Source: Argopecten irradians
Lineage: Eukaryota; Mollusca; Bivalvia; Pectinida; Pectinidae
Assembly: GCF_041381155.1 (NCBI RefSeq)
Contig: NC_091140.1
Span: 23,340,864-23,404,863, forward strand
Reading direction: 5' to 3'
Length of the DNA: 64,000 nucleotides
The first letter of the stretch is position 1; every line of letters starts with the position of its first letter. The notes beneath the pieces are model-generated. The model was not told where the DNA came from, ran no database searches, and saw only the letters and a list, made by a program, of their open reading frames with translations. Below, one piece after another: positions 45,621-56,945 of this stretch. The position numbers and the translations under genes were made by a program.

Positions 45621-48120
45621 TTTGTATGATATAACGGTTTGTGGAGATATATTATGGACGTTTTAGAGATAACAGGTATGTGTTAGTGTGATCAGTTTAC
45701 CTTCACTATATTAATACAACAACGATGTCATATGTTAAAAATTGTTTACATGAGAGATATATCGATACCAATGAGAAGGGCTGAGACAATGATCACATGC
45801 TTTTGAAAGACGTTAGATTGACGTTTCACTAATTGGTTTGTGGTTCCAAATTATACTAGGTCAGTGCCTCCGAATATTCCATGATAAAGATCGGTAAACG
45901 AACTGTTTTCGGGTGTGATTTAATTTCGCGTTGTTAGAAACTCGCAATAAAATAATATTTTGACATTGAACATCTACAATTGTGTGACAATTGAGTGCTG
46001 CATATTGCTATATAATCTTTGAATTTTCAACCTCTTTCTATAGATTATCATGGTGATTTAACATTTTTTAGAGTTCAATATTTTCCTATGCAAATTGATA
46101 CATAAAATACAGGAAGGAAACATGCATATGCAAATTGCCACAGTCACTATTAATCTCTTTAGTTTACTCAGGACAATAATTGATACTTTGTATTGGAACA
46201 TAAAAAAGTATCACGAATTTTAAAGTGTTCCATTTTGGATAGCGTTTGAATTGGGATAGCATCACGTTACGGTATATACACATTGGGTTTACGACCTTTA
46301 TACATGTGGACATAACAGTACTTATCGGTATAGGAGACAATCTGTGAAAGCGAAACATGAACACTGTGTCAATATGCGATATAGTTGGAAGTATATTGGA
46401 ACGAAATCATACCTTATGTATTAAAGGTATGTTTTTGCAAATGAAATTATATTAAACTCACATGGTATTATAAGTGTACATAACACTTACACTATAAGAG
46501 TGCAAGAGCACTATTATAACACGAAGACATATCAGGAATATATCACAGCCTTTCAAAGCATACAGACATTCAGACATCGAACACGTTGTATACCAGAGCG
46601 TCTGTCCTTAAGTGACCTTAGCTGTTAATAGGAAAAAAGGCAAAAAACAACCAGTCATCTTCGAAGGGAAATCAACTACTTGTACAGACTGGTGTCATGG
46701 TCTCCAAAAACTTTTTCCCCAAAAACTACTTTTAATGATCCTTACTTTTATATTAAGTCAAAACCATTTTGAACACCAGAAAGTTTGTATGAATTTTTAA
46801 TAGGAATGAAATGCAACAGGCTATTAGTTTCACTTTGAAAAATAAAACCTTACAAAAACAATAGGAATTTCAACAGGACATGCTTAAAAGAGGAGAAAAT
46901 AGTTTTACAGATGATACATTGTATAGTTTTATTATATTAAAGGAATAAAGAAGTGATACTATTGTTTCTTTCTACGATTTTATATAACAGATATATATAT
47001 CAAAAGATGTAAAAGATCTTAAGAAGTAGCAAAGATAGAATGTATAAGTATGTAATCTAATGAAACATAATAATGTAATAACGAGTTGTGCATTTAGATA
47101 TAGTTATATAAAATCGTATCTAATATGATTCATGCTTGGGATAAAGCACCTCACAAACTGATAAAATAAACAAGTTATGTATTTACAATAATTCTAATTG
47201 TAAATATGCCCAGTGTGATCTGCATTTAAAAAAAATTAAATTGAAATAATCGATGGAAAAAAAAAGAATGAATAAGAAAGTTAGAAAAGATTATAATTTG
47301 CGTATTTTGTTACAATGAATAAATATCGTAAATATTTACTACCAGTTATTACTATTCTTTTCTAAGCGAATGATCGTTTATCAAGTAAATGTATTTGCAA
47401 TAATTCTAATATTAAATGTGCCCCGTGTGATCAGCATTTAAAAATTTAATTTGAAGTAATCAATGGAAAGAAAAAATGTATAAGAAAGTAAGAAAAGGTG
47501 TATAACTTGCGTATTCTGTTATTCTGTCACAGTGAATAAGTATCGTAAATATTTACTACTAGCTACTACTAGTTATTACTATTCTTTTCTAAGCGAATGA
47601 TCGTTTACTAGTAGTAACCAATAAGTAGTTTTCATGATGATAGTCGGTCTTATTTTACAGTGAACAATATGTATTTGATAAAACAATAACACTGGAATTA
47701 ACTTTGAAATTATGCAAAATAAAATAAATATTGGTTCTATAGAAAATGGACACAATATGCTCTGAAAATTATACAATCTAACTATTATTATATAATTCTA
47801 AACAACAACATCGGGTTATCTTCCAGTCTGAGCCCGTAACTACATCAATGCTCATGTGTGGTCTTATTTTTGTATTCGTTCAAACTCCTCAATATGGAAT
47901 GAATAGGCTTATATCACAAAAACAAATCAAATAGTCAAGCCATTTGGTTATTTGCTCTCGTAAAACTACTCGCAAAAATCAAATTACAGAAGGCTATGCT
48001 ACAAACTCTGTATATTTGAATACTTTTGTAGTGGTTTCCTATACATTGCATTTTCATTGTTATAAAATATATGATTCTCCATTTAATTATCATTAATATA
48101 TAACGAACATTCGTACGTGG
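45621..48120. other. Array spacer / gene flank repeat, no gene
   Basis: 45860-46010 matches 25370-25530. 46122-48118 is a paralogue of about 51105-53320, and parts match 1660-1760 and 3150-4110. A decayed SINE lies at about 46490-46640. No coding sequence. This is the duplicated flank of the receptor unit. Confidence 0.6.
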
Positions 48121-49344
48121 TTAAAAATTATGTCTGTTGTCTTCTGTCGAGTTGGCAGTTTCGATAATAGTGTTATCAGCTACAAATGAAGTATTTTGGT
48201 ATCGATTATCCTCACTAGTAGAGACATCCTTCAACTCACAAGGAACTTCCGGTTTATACCTTCCTTCACGTTGACGTTTCCTTATCAAACAAACTATGAC
48301 CACACTCACAAATACTATTACCACAAACGTCCCCGCCCCACCTAAGAAGGGACCTAAACCATTTTTTTACGTTTCCCTTAGAGATTCGAGATGCCAATAA
48401 TGTCTTCACTGAAGTTGATATATCTACATACATTGTATGTTTTGGCGTTTTGTACGAGATAAGTCTTGCATTGTTTGTTGTACGTTTCGACAATTCTTTT
48501 GATGTCAGCTCAGAGATGCTGTTGTACCTGTCTGTTGTATGAAGGCTTTTTGGTGACCGGTGTGTTGTAGGTTGAGTTGATTTGATACATATCCCAGGTA
48601 AGTTAGTAGAACAGGGTAGTGTTAGTGGTAAAATTCTGTAAGATATGGTCTTATGAACAGCAACACAATCACTTTCATTATCGCTTGTTAATAAAAGTTT
48701 GTTTCCCCAATAAAACACATCTCTGTTGGCGTAGCCATTCCACTGAAATATCACATTTTGTCCCACACACGTAACATACCAGACATCTTTATTCCTAACC
48801 ATGTAAAGATAAGAACAATACTTGATATTTGAGGGTAAATGGTTCATCGGTTCAGCGATATACAGTTTGATGATTGTCCACAAAATAGTGGTTGCTCCTC
48901 ATCACCACATTGTGACGCCAAGCAAGTGGACTGGGAGTCTAAACTGGTATCACTGGCACAGTAACAAATCTTTCGATGTAAAAGAATATCGCGTGATCCA
49001 CAGAAGTAAATATACTCTGGAATCCTACGGCTCAATACCTCTAAACTGAAAGTTGAATGTCCTACTGTTCTTAATTTGCACCCTAAAAACTCCAGCATCC
49101 CCTCTCGTTCAATATGTGCTGATATCCACCCTGTTTCTACTATGTTCCCTGCGTTGGAAAGGATCACATGGTGTTGCTGCATGTTTCCCGTAAGGTCAGT
49201 ACCAACTAGTGAACACGTCCTATTTATATTTGTCCAGGTATCATTACATCCATTGGTCTGCTCTATTGTGATGGAGTTGATACTTGCGAATATACCGTCA
49301 ATAATGATCAAAAACACAACTATCAGACTTACCCTTTGGAACAT
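48121..49344 (-). pseudogene. Broken receptor copy 6 (short tail type), two frameshifts
   Basis: From 49344, an open frame of 166 codons gives leader MFQRVSLIVVFLIIIDGIFA, N-terminal ectodomain and WSC-like block (PEYIYFCGSR, ICYCASD, LFCGQSSNCIS). A deletion of about 30 bases at the CMCRY position shifts frame. The ectodomain continues at 48883-48360 in the second frame (NHLPSNIKYCS, NGYANRDVFYWGN, LPLTLPCSTNLPGICI) with stalk SELTSKELSKRTTNNA. A second frameshift at a run of T/A near 48360 precedes the TM and short tail (EDNRYQNTSFVADN), truncated after TEDNRHNF. An intron reading is unlikely because intact relatives are intronless. Confidence 0.8.
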
Positions 49345-49480
49345 GTTTACGTTTTGTTTTTCAAAAGAGATCTGTACACTGTTACATACTGTTACGTTAT
49401 GTCCTGTTTGTTATAAGACTTCCGGGAGACTGCTATCAGTACGACACTTCAAATGAGCTGTGACAATAGAACGTCATAAT
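49345..49480 (-). promoter_or_regulatory. Promoter block of receptor copy 6
   Basis: Block at 49418-49439 (ACTTCCGGGAGACTGCTATC) and downstream GACAATAGAACGTCATAAT, nearly identical to the region at 43820-43920 of copy 4. Copies 4 and 6 thus share a promoter and leader subtype. Confidence 0.6.
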
Positions 49481-50180
49481 TGTATTGACATTGTTACTGA
49501 TAATAGACGGAAGAAAAAGCAAAATGGAATGTTGTGTTGAAGAATGTTTAGATGTGCCCAAGGCCAGTCTACTGTCTTGATATCAATGCAGGAAACAAGC
49601 AAGCACGTGTTAAAAACTGTTAACTGGAAAATAATGTAATATGAAATCTTTCAAACTCGTTAATCGTTAAATAATTTGTTATGCCACACGCCCTAAGGCG
49701 CAAATAACTGAACTTGGCTGATAAATTTCATATTACATAGTCACTCATGTAAGATTCTTTTTATCACAAATATCATTAATATAAACTTCAGTATGTGACG
49801 TTTCGGTTTATTGAAACAAGCATGTGACGTCATATATATATATATTATGACGTCAAACCTACATGTGACCTCATAATACATGTAGTGTTATTACACGTAT
49901 GTCTGGCGGTATTTATTACATGGCCATATAATATTGCTGGGCGGGCCAGTTATGTAATAAAGGTATATCGAAATCGATTTACATTTTAGACGGATGGTTT
50001 AAGAATAAGGTGATGTTAGTTGTACCTCAATGCTTATACCTTTTATAACTATAATTCATCATTGTATCATTAATTAGTTTTGGGTATAACGCGGTACTTG
50101 TTACTTTCAGCCGAATAGATATATTGTAATCTATTATATGCACATTGAACATTGTAGACTGGCGGTGGAAGAATATAAAA
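49481..50180. other. Spacer, no gene
   Basis: Includes a decayed foldback at 49635-49760 related to 1580-1680 and a short TA microsatellite at about 49833-49845. No coding potential. Confidence 0.5.
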
Positions 50181-50620
50181 TTATTTCATACCTACGGATG
50201 TAATACTGGCTGGTCTAGGGCAATACACTCATGTCGCCTAAGGCTGTATTGCATGGCTACCCATGCAATAAAGCCTCGTGACGTCATGGCGTCGACAAAA
50301 TTACTATTTCACATTTTTTTCACAAACTTGCCTAGTTGTGCTAAAGAAGATGCAAACAACGGAATTTGTGTTGAAAATATCACGTTATTCTTCATGTATG
50401 GAAAATTGACTTGCAGTCGAGTTTTTCTTCGAATTTATTTCAAAATGGCGGGATATTATAGCTATAAAATTGCAATAAAACGTCGAGGAATGAAAGAAAA
50501 ATACTCTCGGGATCACAAAATGTTGCAAAACCTTCGGCAAACCTCGGATTTTACTACATTTAGTGACCCTCGGGTAGAATATCCCTATCCTTCATATCCA
50601 CATATGAAAGAGTCTTATAT
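50181..50620. mobile_element. MITE with CTTTCATA-type termini (copy 2, inverted)
   Basis: Inverted counterpart of 19279-19780: left TTATTTCATACCTACGGATG, right CATATGAAAGAGTCTTATAT; the internal segment GGGTAGAATATCCCTATCC is shared. A frame of over 200 codons crossing it (50145-50768) is chance reading through the element. Confidence 0.75.
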
Positions 50621-53340
50621 TATTACACTGGAGTTTTACTTCACTGTTTATTCCTTTTGTAAGTATTTATTGTTGTCTCTTTCATTGAATTATAAGGCCA
50701 TACGCCAACTAAGTTATCACTATTGTCACACCTTCTCCACCCTATTTGTATTTGTGACTATAACATGAATCTAATGTTAACTAGATTTGTATTCTTTCGA
50801 AATATTATTATTCTATTCTGTTGTTATTTTCATGAGTTTCCGAACAATTTGTTTTTCTCCTCAGATAATTTGTTCATTGAACCGAGTTTTAATTTGGAGA
50901 TTTTTTGAGAAAAAGTATTATTTAATTAAAACAAGATTGCTTTGGTCCAGCCTTGTGTTTCAGCATGTCTGAGTAGCCGAAATGAAAAACCTCCTAATGT
51001 CTAGACACAATTAAATAAACATTTTGTTCTTTTATTTTTTCTCTCTCCTTTTAAAACGTGTTTTTAAAGTTGTCACACTGGTAAGAATATTCTTTTTCAC
51101 AATTTAAGTTTGCCACAGTCACTATTTATCGCCTTAGTTTTTACTCAGGACAATCATTGAAAGTTTGTATTGGAAAATAAAAAAATGTATCAAATATTTT
51201 AAAAGTGTTCCATTTTGGAACGAATTCGATTGGGATAGCATTACGATAAAGCTCATATACATTGATTTTACGACCTTTATACATGTGGACATAGCAATAT
51301 TTATCGCTATAGGAATCATCCAAGTGATTCTGTGAAAACGAAACATGAACATTGTGTCAATATGCGATATAGTTGGAAGTATATTGGAACGAAATCATAC
51401 CTTATGTATTAAAGGTATGTTTTTGTAAAAGAAATTATATTAGACTCTCATGGTATTATAAGTGTAAACAACACTTACACTATAAAATATGAAAGAGCAA
51501 TATTATTACACGAAATAGTTTTATATAGTATTATTATATTAAAGGAAATGTAAATCAAAGTTGAAGAAGAGAGCTAAATTACTGCATCTAGACCACCGTT
51601 GTCATGTAAACAGAATTCCATGATAGACATACAGAAAAGGTTGGGTAATCACATATATAGAAAAGGTAACATATGATTAACTTGTTTATAATATTTGATA
51701 TTTTACTCACCAACATACATTTCATCATATTCTTAGTAAATTGTGGCTCTTCTCTATAAGTGTCCCGAACCCAATACCGAGAAGGTACAGTAAAACATAT
51801 TTATAATGAATACACTTATAACAAATTCATGGTTATAACGTGGTAATTTTCATTTCCCTATTTATTTTATTTAATATTATTGTTTCTTTCTACGATTTTA
51901 TATAACATAATATATATCAAAACATGTGAAAGATCTTAAGAAGTAGCAAAGAAAGAATAATCAATTAGAATAGTGTATAAGAATGTAATCTAATGAAAAA
52001 CAATAATGTAATAGCGAGTTGTGCATGTAGATATAGTTATATAAAATCGGATTGGGATTAAGCACCTCACCAACTGATAAAATAAACTAGTAAATGTATT
52101 TGCAATAATTATAATATTAAATGTGCCCCGTGTGATCAGCAAATGTTTTAAAATTTAATTTGAAGTAATCGATGGGGAGAAAAAAAATATGAATAAGAGT
52201 GTAAGAAAAGATGTATTACTTTTGTATACTGTTATTCTGTCACGATGAAAAAATATTGTGAATATTTACTACCAGTTATTACTATTCTTTTCTAAGCAAA
52301 TGATCGTTTACTACAGTAGTAACCAAAAGTAGTTTTCAGGATGATAGTCGGTCATATTTTACAGTGAACAACATGTATTTACTCATTGCGGGCGAGCTGA
52401 CTCATATGACGTTATTTCCATCTTTTATTTATAAACAAACATACTGACACCTTCTCTGTTTGATACGCCTAGCGTTGCACACATTTATTACATAAAGTTT
52501 CTACGTATGTACAAGTGTAAATAATTTCTAATTTGAAACTAATTTTGACTAAACACCATTTTGATATGCCCTTCTATAAGCTTAGATGAACTAAATAAGC
52601 CTTCGGCGATCGCAACCAATTATAGCGACTGACCGAAGGGATTATTCAGACAATAGCCTAGATATTGTCTCTTTAGTTTATCTGTATATTCTATATTTGT
52701 TCATTGTTTATGTTTTTATGTACGTCCGTGACCGTCCTTAACATGTAATTTTATTTGTTCTTCTTGTGTCTAGACAAAGGGGCAGATCGCCTCGAAAATT
52801 CGACAATTTTTTGTACACACTGTTATAATTACTTCTTTGCCCTATATTTGATAAAACAATAACATTGGAATTAACAATGAAATTATGCAAAATAAAACAA
52901 ATATTGGTTCTATAGAAGAATGGACACAATATGCTATGAAATGTATACAATCTAACTATTATTATATAATTCTAAACAACAACATCGGGTTATCTTCCAG
53001 TCTGAGCCCGTAACTACATCAATGCTCATATGTGGTCTTATTTTATATTCGTTCAAACTCCTCAATATGGAATGAATAGGCTTATATCACAAAAACAAAT
53101 CTAAAAGTCGAGCAATTTGGTTATTTGCTCTCGTAAAAATACTCACAAAAATCAAATTACAGAAGGCTATGCTACAAACTCTGTATATTTGAATACTTTT
53201 GCAGTGGTTTCCTATACATTGCATTTTTATAAAATATAAAAATAAATATTTCTCCATTTATTAATCATAAATATGTAACGAACATACATCTGTGGTTAAA
53301 ACTTATGTCTTATGCACACCAATATATTAAAATGAAACAG
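50621..53340. other. Array flank repeat, no gene
   Basis: 51105-53320 is a paralogue of 46122-48118. It differs by an extra segment at about 52385-52846 (with a TCGCAACCAATTATAGCGA hairpin and GACCGTCCTTAACATG), probably a non-autonomous insertion. The expected receptor gene does not follow: similarity stops near 53320, the right end of the array. Confidence 0.6.
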
Positions 53341-53341
53341 A

Positions 53342-53585
53342 TATATAGGATCTCATCATTTCAAATGAGAATTTATGAAACGAGTCTAAGAAAACTTTAT
53401 TAAAACTTCGCGACGAGTTTCATAAAATATCATATGAAATGGACACAAATTTAAGATACCTTTCATCACATAGCTACAAAAACTTACATTACAAAGGATT
53501 TCACGATTTCACGTGTATTCCGAAAATTCATTTTGTCCCGCCGTCCTCGTAATCCTGACGTCACGTCATTTTTCCTGATGTCATT
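53342..53585. mobile_element. MITE related to the one in receptor copy 5, inverted
   Basis: Shares GAAACGAGTCTAAGAAAACTT, GAGTTTCATAAAATATCATA and TGACGTCACGTCATTTTTCC with 45100-45350 in opposite orientation. It lies just upstream of the THAP exon, at the point where the array repeat ends. Confidence 0.6.
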
Positions 53586-53724
53586 TAATGGTCGAAAATA
53601 GTGAGTTATCGTTCCTGTTCAGGTGTCGCCGTGGTACCCGGTCCAGCATCAGTGACAGGAGAGTTCCAATATCTTAGCAACAAGTAAACATAAAGATGGG
53701 GTAGTTTAGTAAGATATTTTAGAT

Positions 53725-53929
53725 ATGCCTTCAACTTGCTGTTCGGTTCCCGGGTGTCATGGAAGAGGTGGACATGAATTTCCGAAAGACCTGGAGCGAC
53801 GGAAATTATGGATGCAGGCCATAAGACGTGAAGATGAGTGCACAAGGAAGATCTGGACGCCGACAAAGACATCTGTCGTTTGCAAGGCCCATTTTTCACC
53901 GGACGATTACACGCAGCAGACGATACATG
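53725..53929 (+). CDS. THAP-DDE transposase, exon 1 (THAP zinc finger)
   Basis: ATG at 53725 opens MPSTCCSVPGCHGRGGHEFP; with W, P, CKAHFSPDD it shows the C2CH signature of a THAP DNA-binding domain. The exon ends at CATG/GTAAAC (donor from 53930). Spliced to 55257 the frame continues HGKTPSVSRLKSAAVPSIF, which supplies the AVPxF motif that closes THAP domains, so the splice is well supported. In ISL2EU/IS5-like eukaryotic transposons a THAP domain precedes a DDE nuclease. Confidence 0.85.
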
Positions 53930-55256
53930 GTAAACATGAAATATAGTTATTTTGCAAGTTATAGCTTTCAATTTTTTAAGTTTTGACAGTGTTATTATAT
54001 ATTTAATGAAAATTTTGTACGTAGAGTCGTTTAGCGATTTGTGCGAAATTGTAATAAACTGTACAAAGTGTACGTTTGAACAGTAGACCTACAGTAGGCC
54101 TACTAGACTAGTATATGTACTGTACAGTATAGCGACAACGTACAAGATGTACATGTACGAACTGTTTGTCATTGTATACATACCTGTATCTGGTGTAACA
54201 GTCAACACTTGTGTTGGTACATGTACCTGTGTATATCGTGCTGATTATGGCATATGTCCTACTTTTGGTAGACAGTAGGCCTAAAGTGCATTGTGTAGTG
54301 TATGGACATGTAAGTTTCCTGTAGCTTACGTCAGGAATGCGAGTTTTCTGCACTACTAAGTATTAGCCTGTATCATTAGTATGTTATCAAAATTCTAATT
54401 TTTTTCTACATTACATCTAAATTTAGTGTAAGCTTACATGTATGATATCCTCATGTAATATATAAAAAATGTAAAACTGTTTGGAAACATGTTGTTTAGT
54501 GTTACTTTGCATGTATTGATGTAAGTACAGATGCATGCACAGCTAGGGGCACGTAAATACTGTTAATACTATTGTTGATCTAATATCAGCACCGTACTTC
54601 ATATTCTAATATAAGGATATGACATACTTATCTACTATTATACATAATGAATAATATGCGTGCCCCTGTGATGCATATTGAAATTTGTGATTCAATTTAA
54701 TTAATTAATTTTTCTTTGGTTTCATACAAAGTATGACTTTCTGATTGGCTGATTCTTTTTCTTCATACTTCCATGTAGTCCGCTAAACCTGCCTTATATT
54801 ATTAGGTGTTTTTTCTAATTGCTTAATTATATAAATTATTAGGCAAATAAGAAAATTTAAAAAAAAAACAACTAATATTTAATACATATAAGCTTAGGCA
54901 GGTTTATTAGCGCACTTAACTTCCATGAAGAGAAGTATGGTGCATTATTGTGACATCACAATAGAGACAAAAACAAACAAAACAAAACAAAACAAAAAAT
55001 ACTGTGATAATATGACCCTGTTCAATTTTTATGTCATTCAGCCTATAAGTTGTATTTCAAATTTCCTACATGCAATGTATATAACTACAAATGTAGTTAT
55101 ATGATTAACAAAACCTTACACCTGTGGCTATTTGATTTTTTTTATACATGTAATAACTATATGTTTATCTAACTTCATTATCATAGTCACTCAAGTATGA
55201 TGCTACTGTATATCCATCTGTTTTGTGTTGATAAATAATAACCTTTTTATTCACAG
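53930..55256 (+). other. Intron of the THAP-DDE gene
   Basis: GT at 53930, AG at 55255-55256 after a pyrimidine-rich TTTTTATTCACAG. Contains a MITE (54776-54917). No other coding sequence is supported. Confidence 0.7.
54776..54917. mobile_element. Short MITE with TAGTCCGCTAAACCTGCCT termini (copy 1)
   Basis: The left end TAGTCCGCTAAACCTGCCT is mirrored by AGGCAGGTTTATTAGCGCAC at the right. A longer family member lies at 60953-61323. The interior is AT-rich. Confidence 0.7.
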
Positions 55257-56260
55257 GAAAGACACCATCAGTTAGCAGACTGAAGTCAGCTGCTGTACCC
55301 AGCATCTTCTGTTGGACCCAGCCAGAGTCCAAGTCAGCTAGTAACAGAAAGGAAAGGGCGGTGTTGCGTGAAAATACAAGAATCAACATTGATAATGTCT
55401 GTACCAAACAGTTGGAGCAGCAGTTTAATAATTGTGTAGACCTGCAGGAAGAGGTGGTGTATGTGACAGAGAGTGACAGTGATACTGTGATATCTTCTGT
55501 AGGTAATGAAAATGTTGACAAATCTACACAGACACATACCGGTGCTTCAAAGATTCCTATGTTTTCTGTTGAACAATTCGCAAATGATGACACTACCATC
55601 CACTTCTACACAGGTTTAGAGTCTTACCTGAAGTTCATGTTTGTGTTGTCTACACTTGGACAAGCTGCCTATTGTTTGAAATATATATTTTTTCAGATTG
55701 ACACTGTATCTGTAGAAGATCAATTTTTCATGACACTTATGAAGCTCAGGCGTTACACAACAAACTTTGAGTTGTCCAAATTTTTCTCAATATCTGAGTC
55801 TAGTGTGAAAAATATTGTATATACATGGATCATATTTATGTCCAAACAGTGGCAGGAAATTAACATTTGGCCATCTCGCAGTTTAGTGAGGTACTTTGCC
55901 CCATCTGACTTCAAAGCCAAGTTCCCAACAACTAGAGTTATAGTAGATGGCACCGAATGTCCCATTAAGAAGCCAAGAGCTCCAAAAGCTCAACAAGGTA
56001 CATTTTCTACCTACAAGAACAGGAACACCATAAAGATTCTAGTTGGATCAACACCAGGTGGATTGGTTAACTATGTTTCAACTGCATACGGTGGGTGTAC
56101 TAGTGACCGTCAAATTGTTGAAAGATGTAGGCTTGTAAATATTTGTGATCCTGGAGACAGTGTGATGGCGGATAAAGGTTTTAACGTACAAGATCTTTTT
56201 GCTAGAATGGATGTCACTGTGAACATACCAACCTTCTTCAAAAAAAGAAAACAGAATTAA
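55257..56260 (+). pseudogene. THAP-DDE transposase, exon 2 (DDE_4-like nuclease), frameshifted near the end
   Basis: Continues the THAP exon. After an acidic linker (EEVVYVTESDSDTVISS), a helical region (EDQFFMTLMKLRRYTTNFEL, FSISESSVKNIVYTWIIFM) precedes the nuclease. First Asp in RVIVDGTECPI, then YKNRNTIKILVGSTPGG, second Asp in SVMADKGFNVQDLF. The frame stops at 56260 after a run of seven A at about 56240. Removing one base restores a reading with RISSKRVHIERVIGLGK, carrying the catalytic Glu; a further shift near 56335 leads to HISFCCYMLCKLQN. So all three catalytic residues are present but the gene is broken. Family assignment (ISL2EU/IS5-like) is from the THAP plus DDE_4 layout; the usual YqaJ partner is not seen. 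Confidence 0.8.
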
Positions 56261-56639
56261 TTCAAAAACACTTCTGCGAGATAGAAGAATCTCAAGTAAA
56301 AGAGTCCACATTGAAAGAGTGATTGGTCTTGGAAAAAACATTTTAAACAGTTCTTAACACCATATCCATCACTTAACGAGTACAGAGAACAAGAACTTTC
56401 ATGAACATATCTCATTCTGCTGTTATATGCTTTGTAAACTTCAAAATCTGTGTATCATTCACAAGAGATGATTTTTAATGGTTTAATCTGTCAAATAAAA
56501 ATGTAACAACCACCTTTCAGATGTTATGAAATAACCATTTTAATTAATTTACACACAACAGTTCAACTATCAATAGCAGAATCTGCTGATGAGCATGGAT
56601 TGTACATTATTATTCTGCATATAAATTACCATTTAAGAG

Positions 56640-56945
56640 AATCTTTTGGACCTAATGGTAAAATGTAATTTTTAATTACATTTACACCTACTACATCTTA
56701 TGTATATACTTTTTAGGATCTCGTGGAATGTAAATAATGTAAATATACATTATAAACTTACTTTCATCTTATGTATATACTTTAGGATCTGGTGAATGTA
56801 ATTTTAATTACATTATAACTACTACATCTTATGTATATACTTTAGGATCTGTGTTAATTTGTAATTACATTACTTTAGGACATGTGAATGTAATTTGTAA
56901 TTACATTAAAACTACTATATCCTACATTACATGTAGTTAGCACTT
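56640..56945. repeat. Minisatellite, about 60-bp units
   Basis: The unit CTACATCTTATGTATATACT, then TTAGGATCTGGTGAATGTAA and TTTTAATTACATT repeats about four to five times with indels; each unit holds an AATGTAATT/AATTACATT palindrome. Confidence 0.75.

Noticed and set aside
48121..49344. Receptor copy 6 as an intron-containing functional gene
   Set aside because: The breaks coincide with a deletion at a conserved motif and a homopolymer, no GT-AG pairs restore the family sequence, and intact relatives are intronless.
50145..50768. Open frame of 207 codons, plus strand
   Set aside because: It runs through a MITE that also occurs inverted at 19279-19780; no domain and no conserved frame between the copies.
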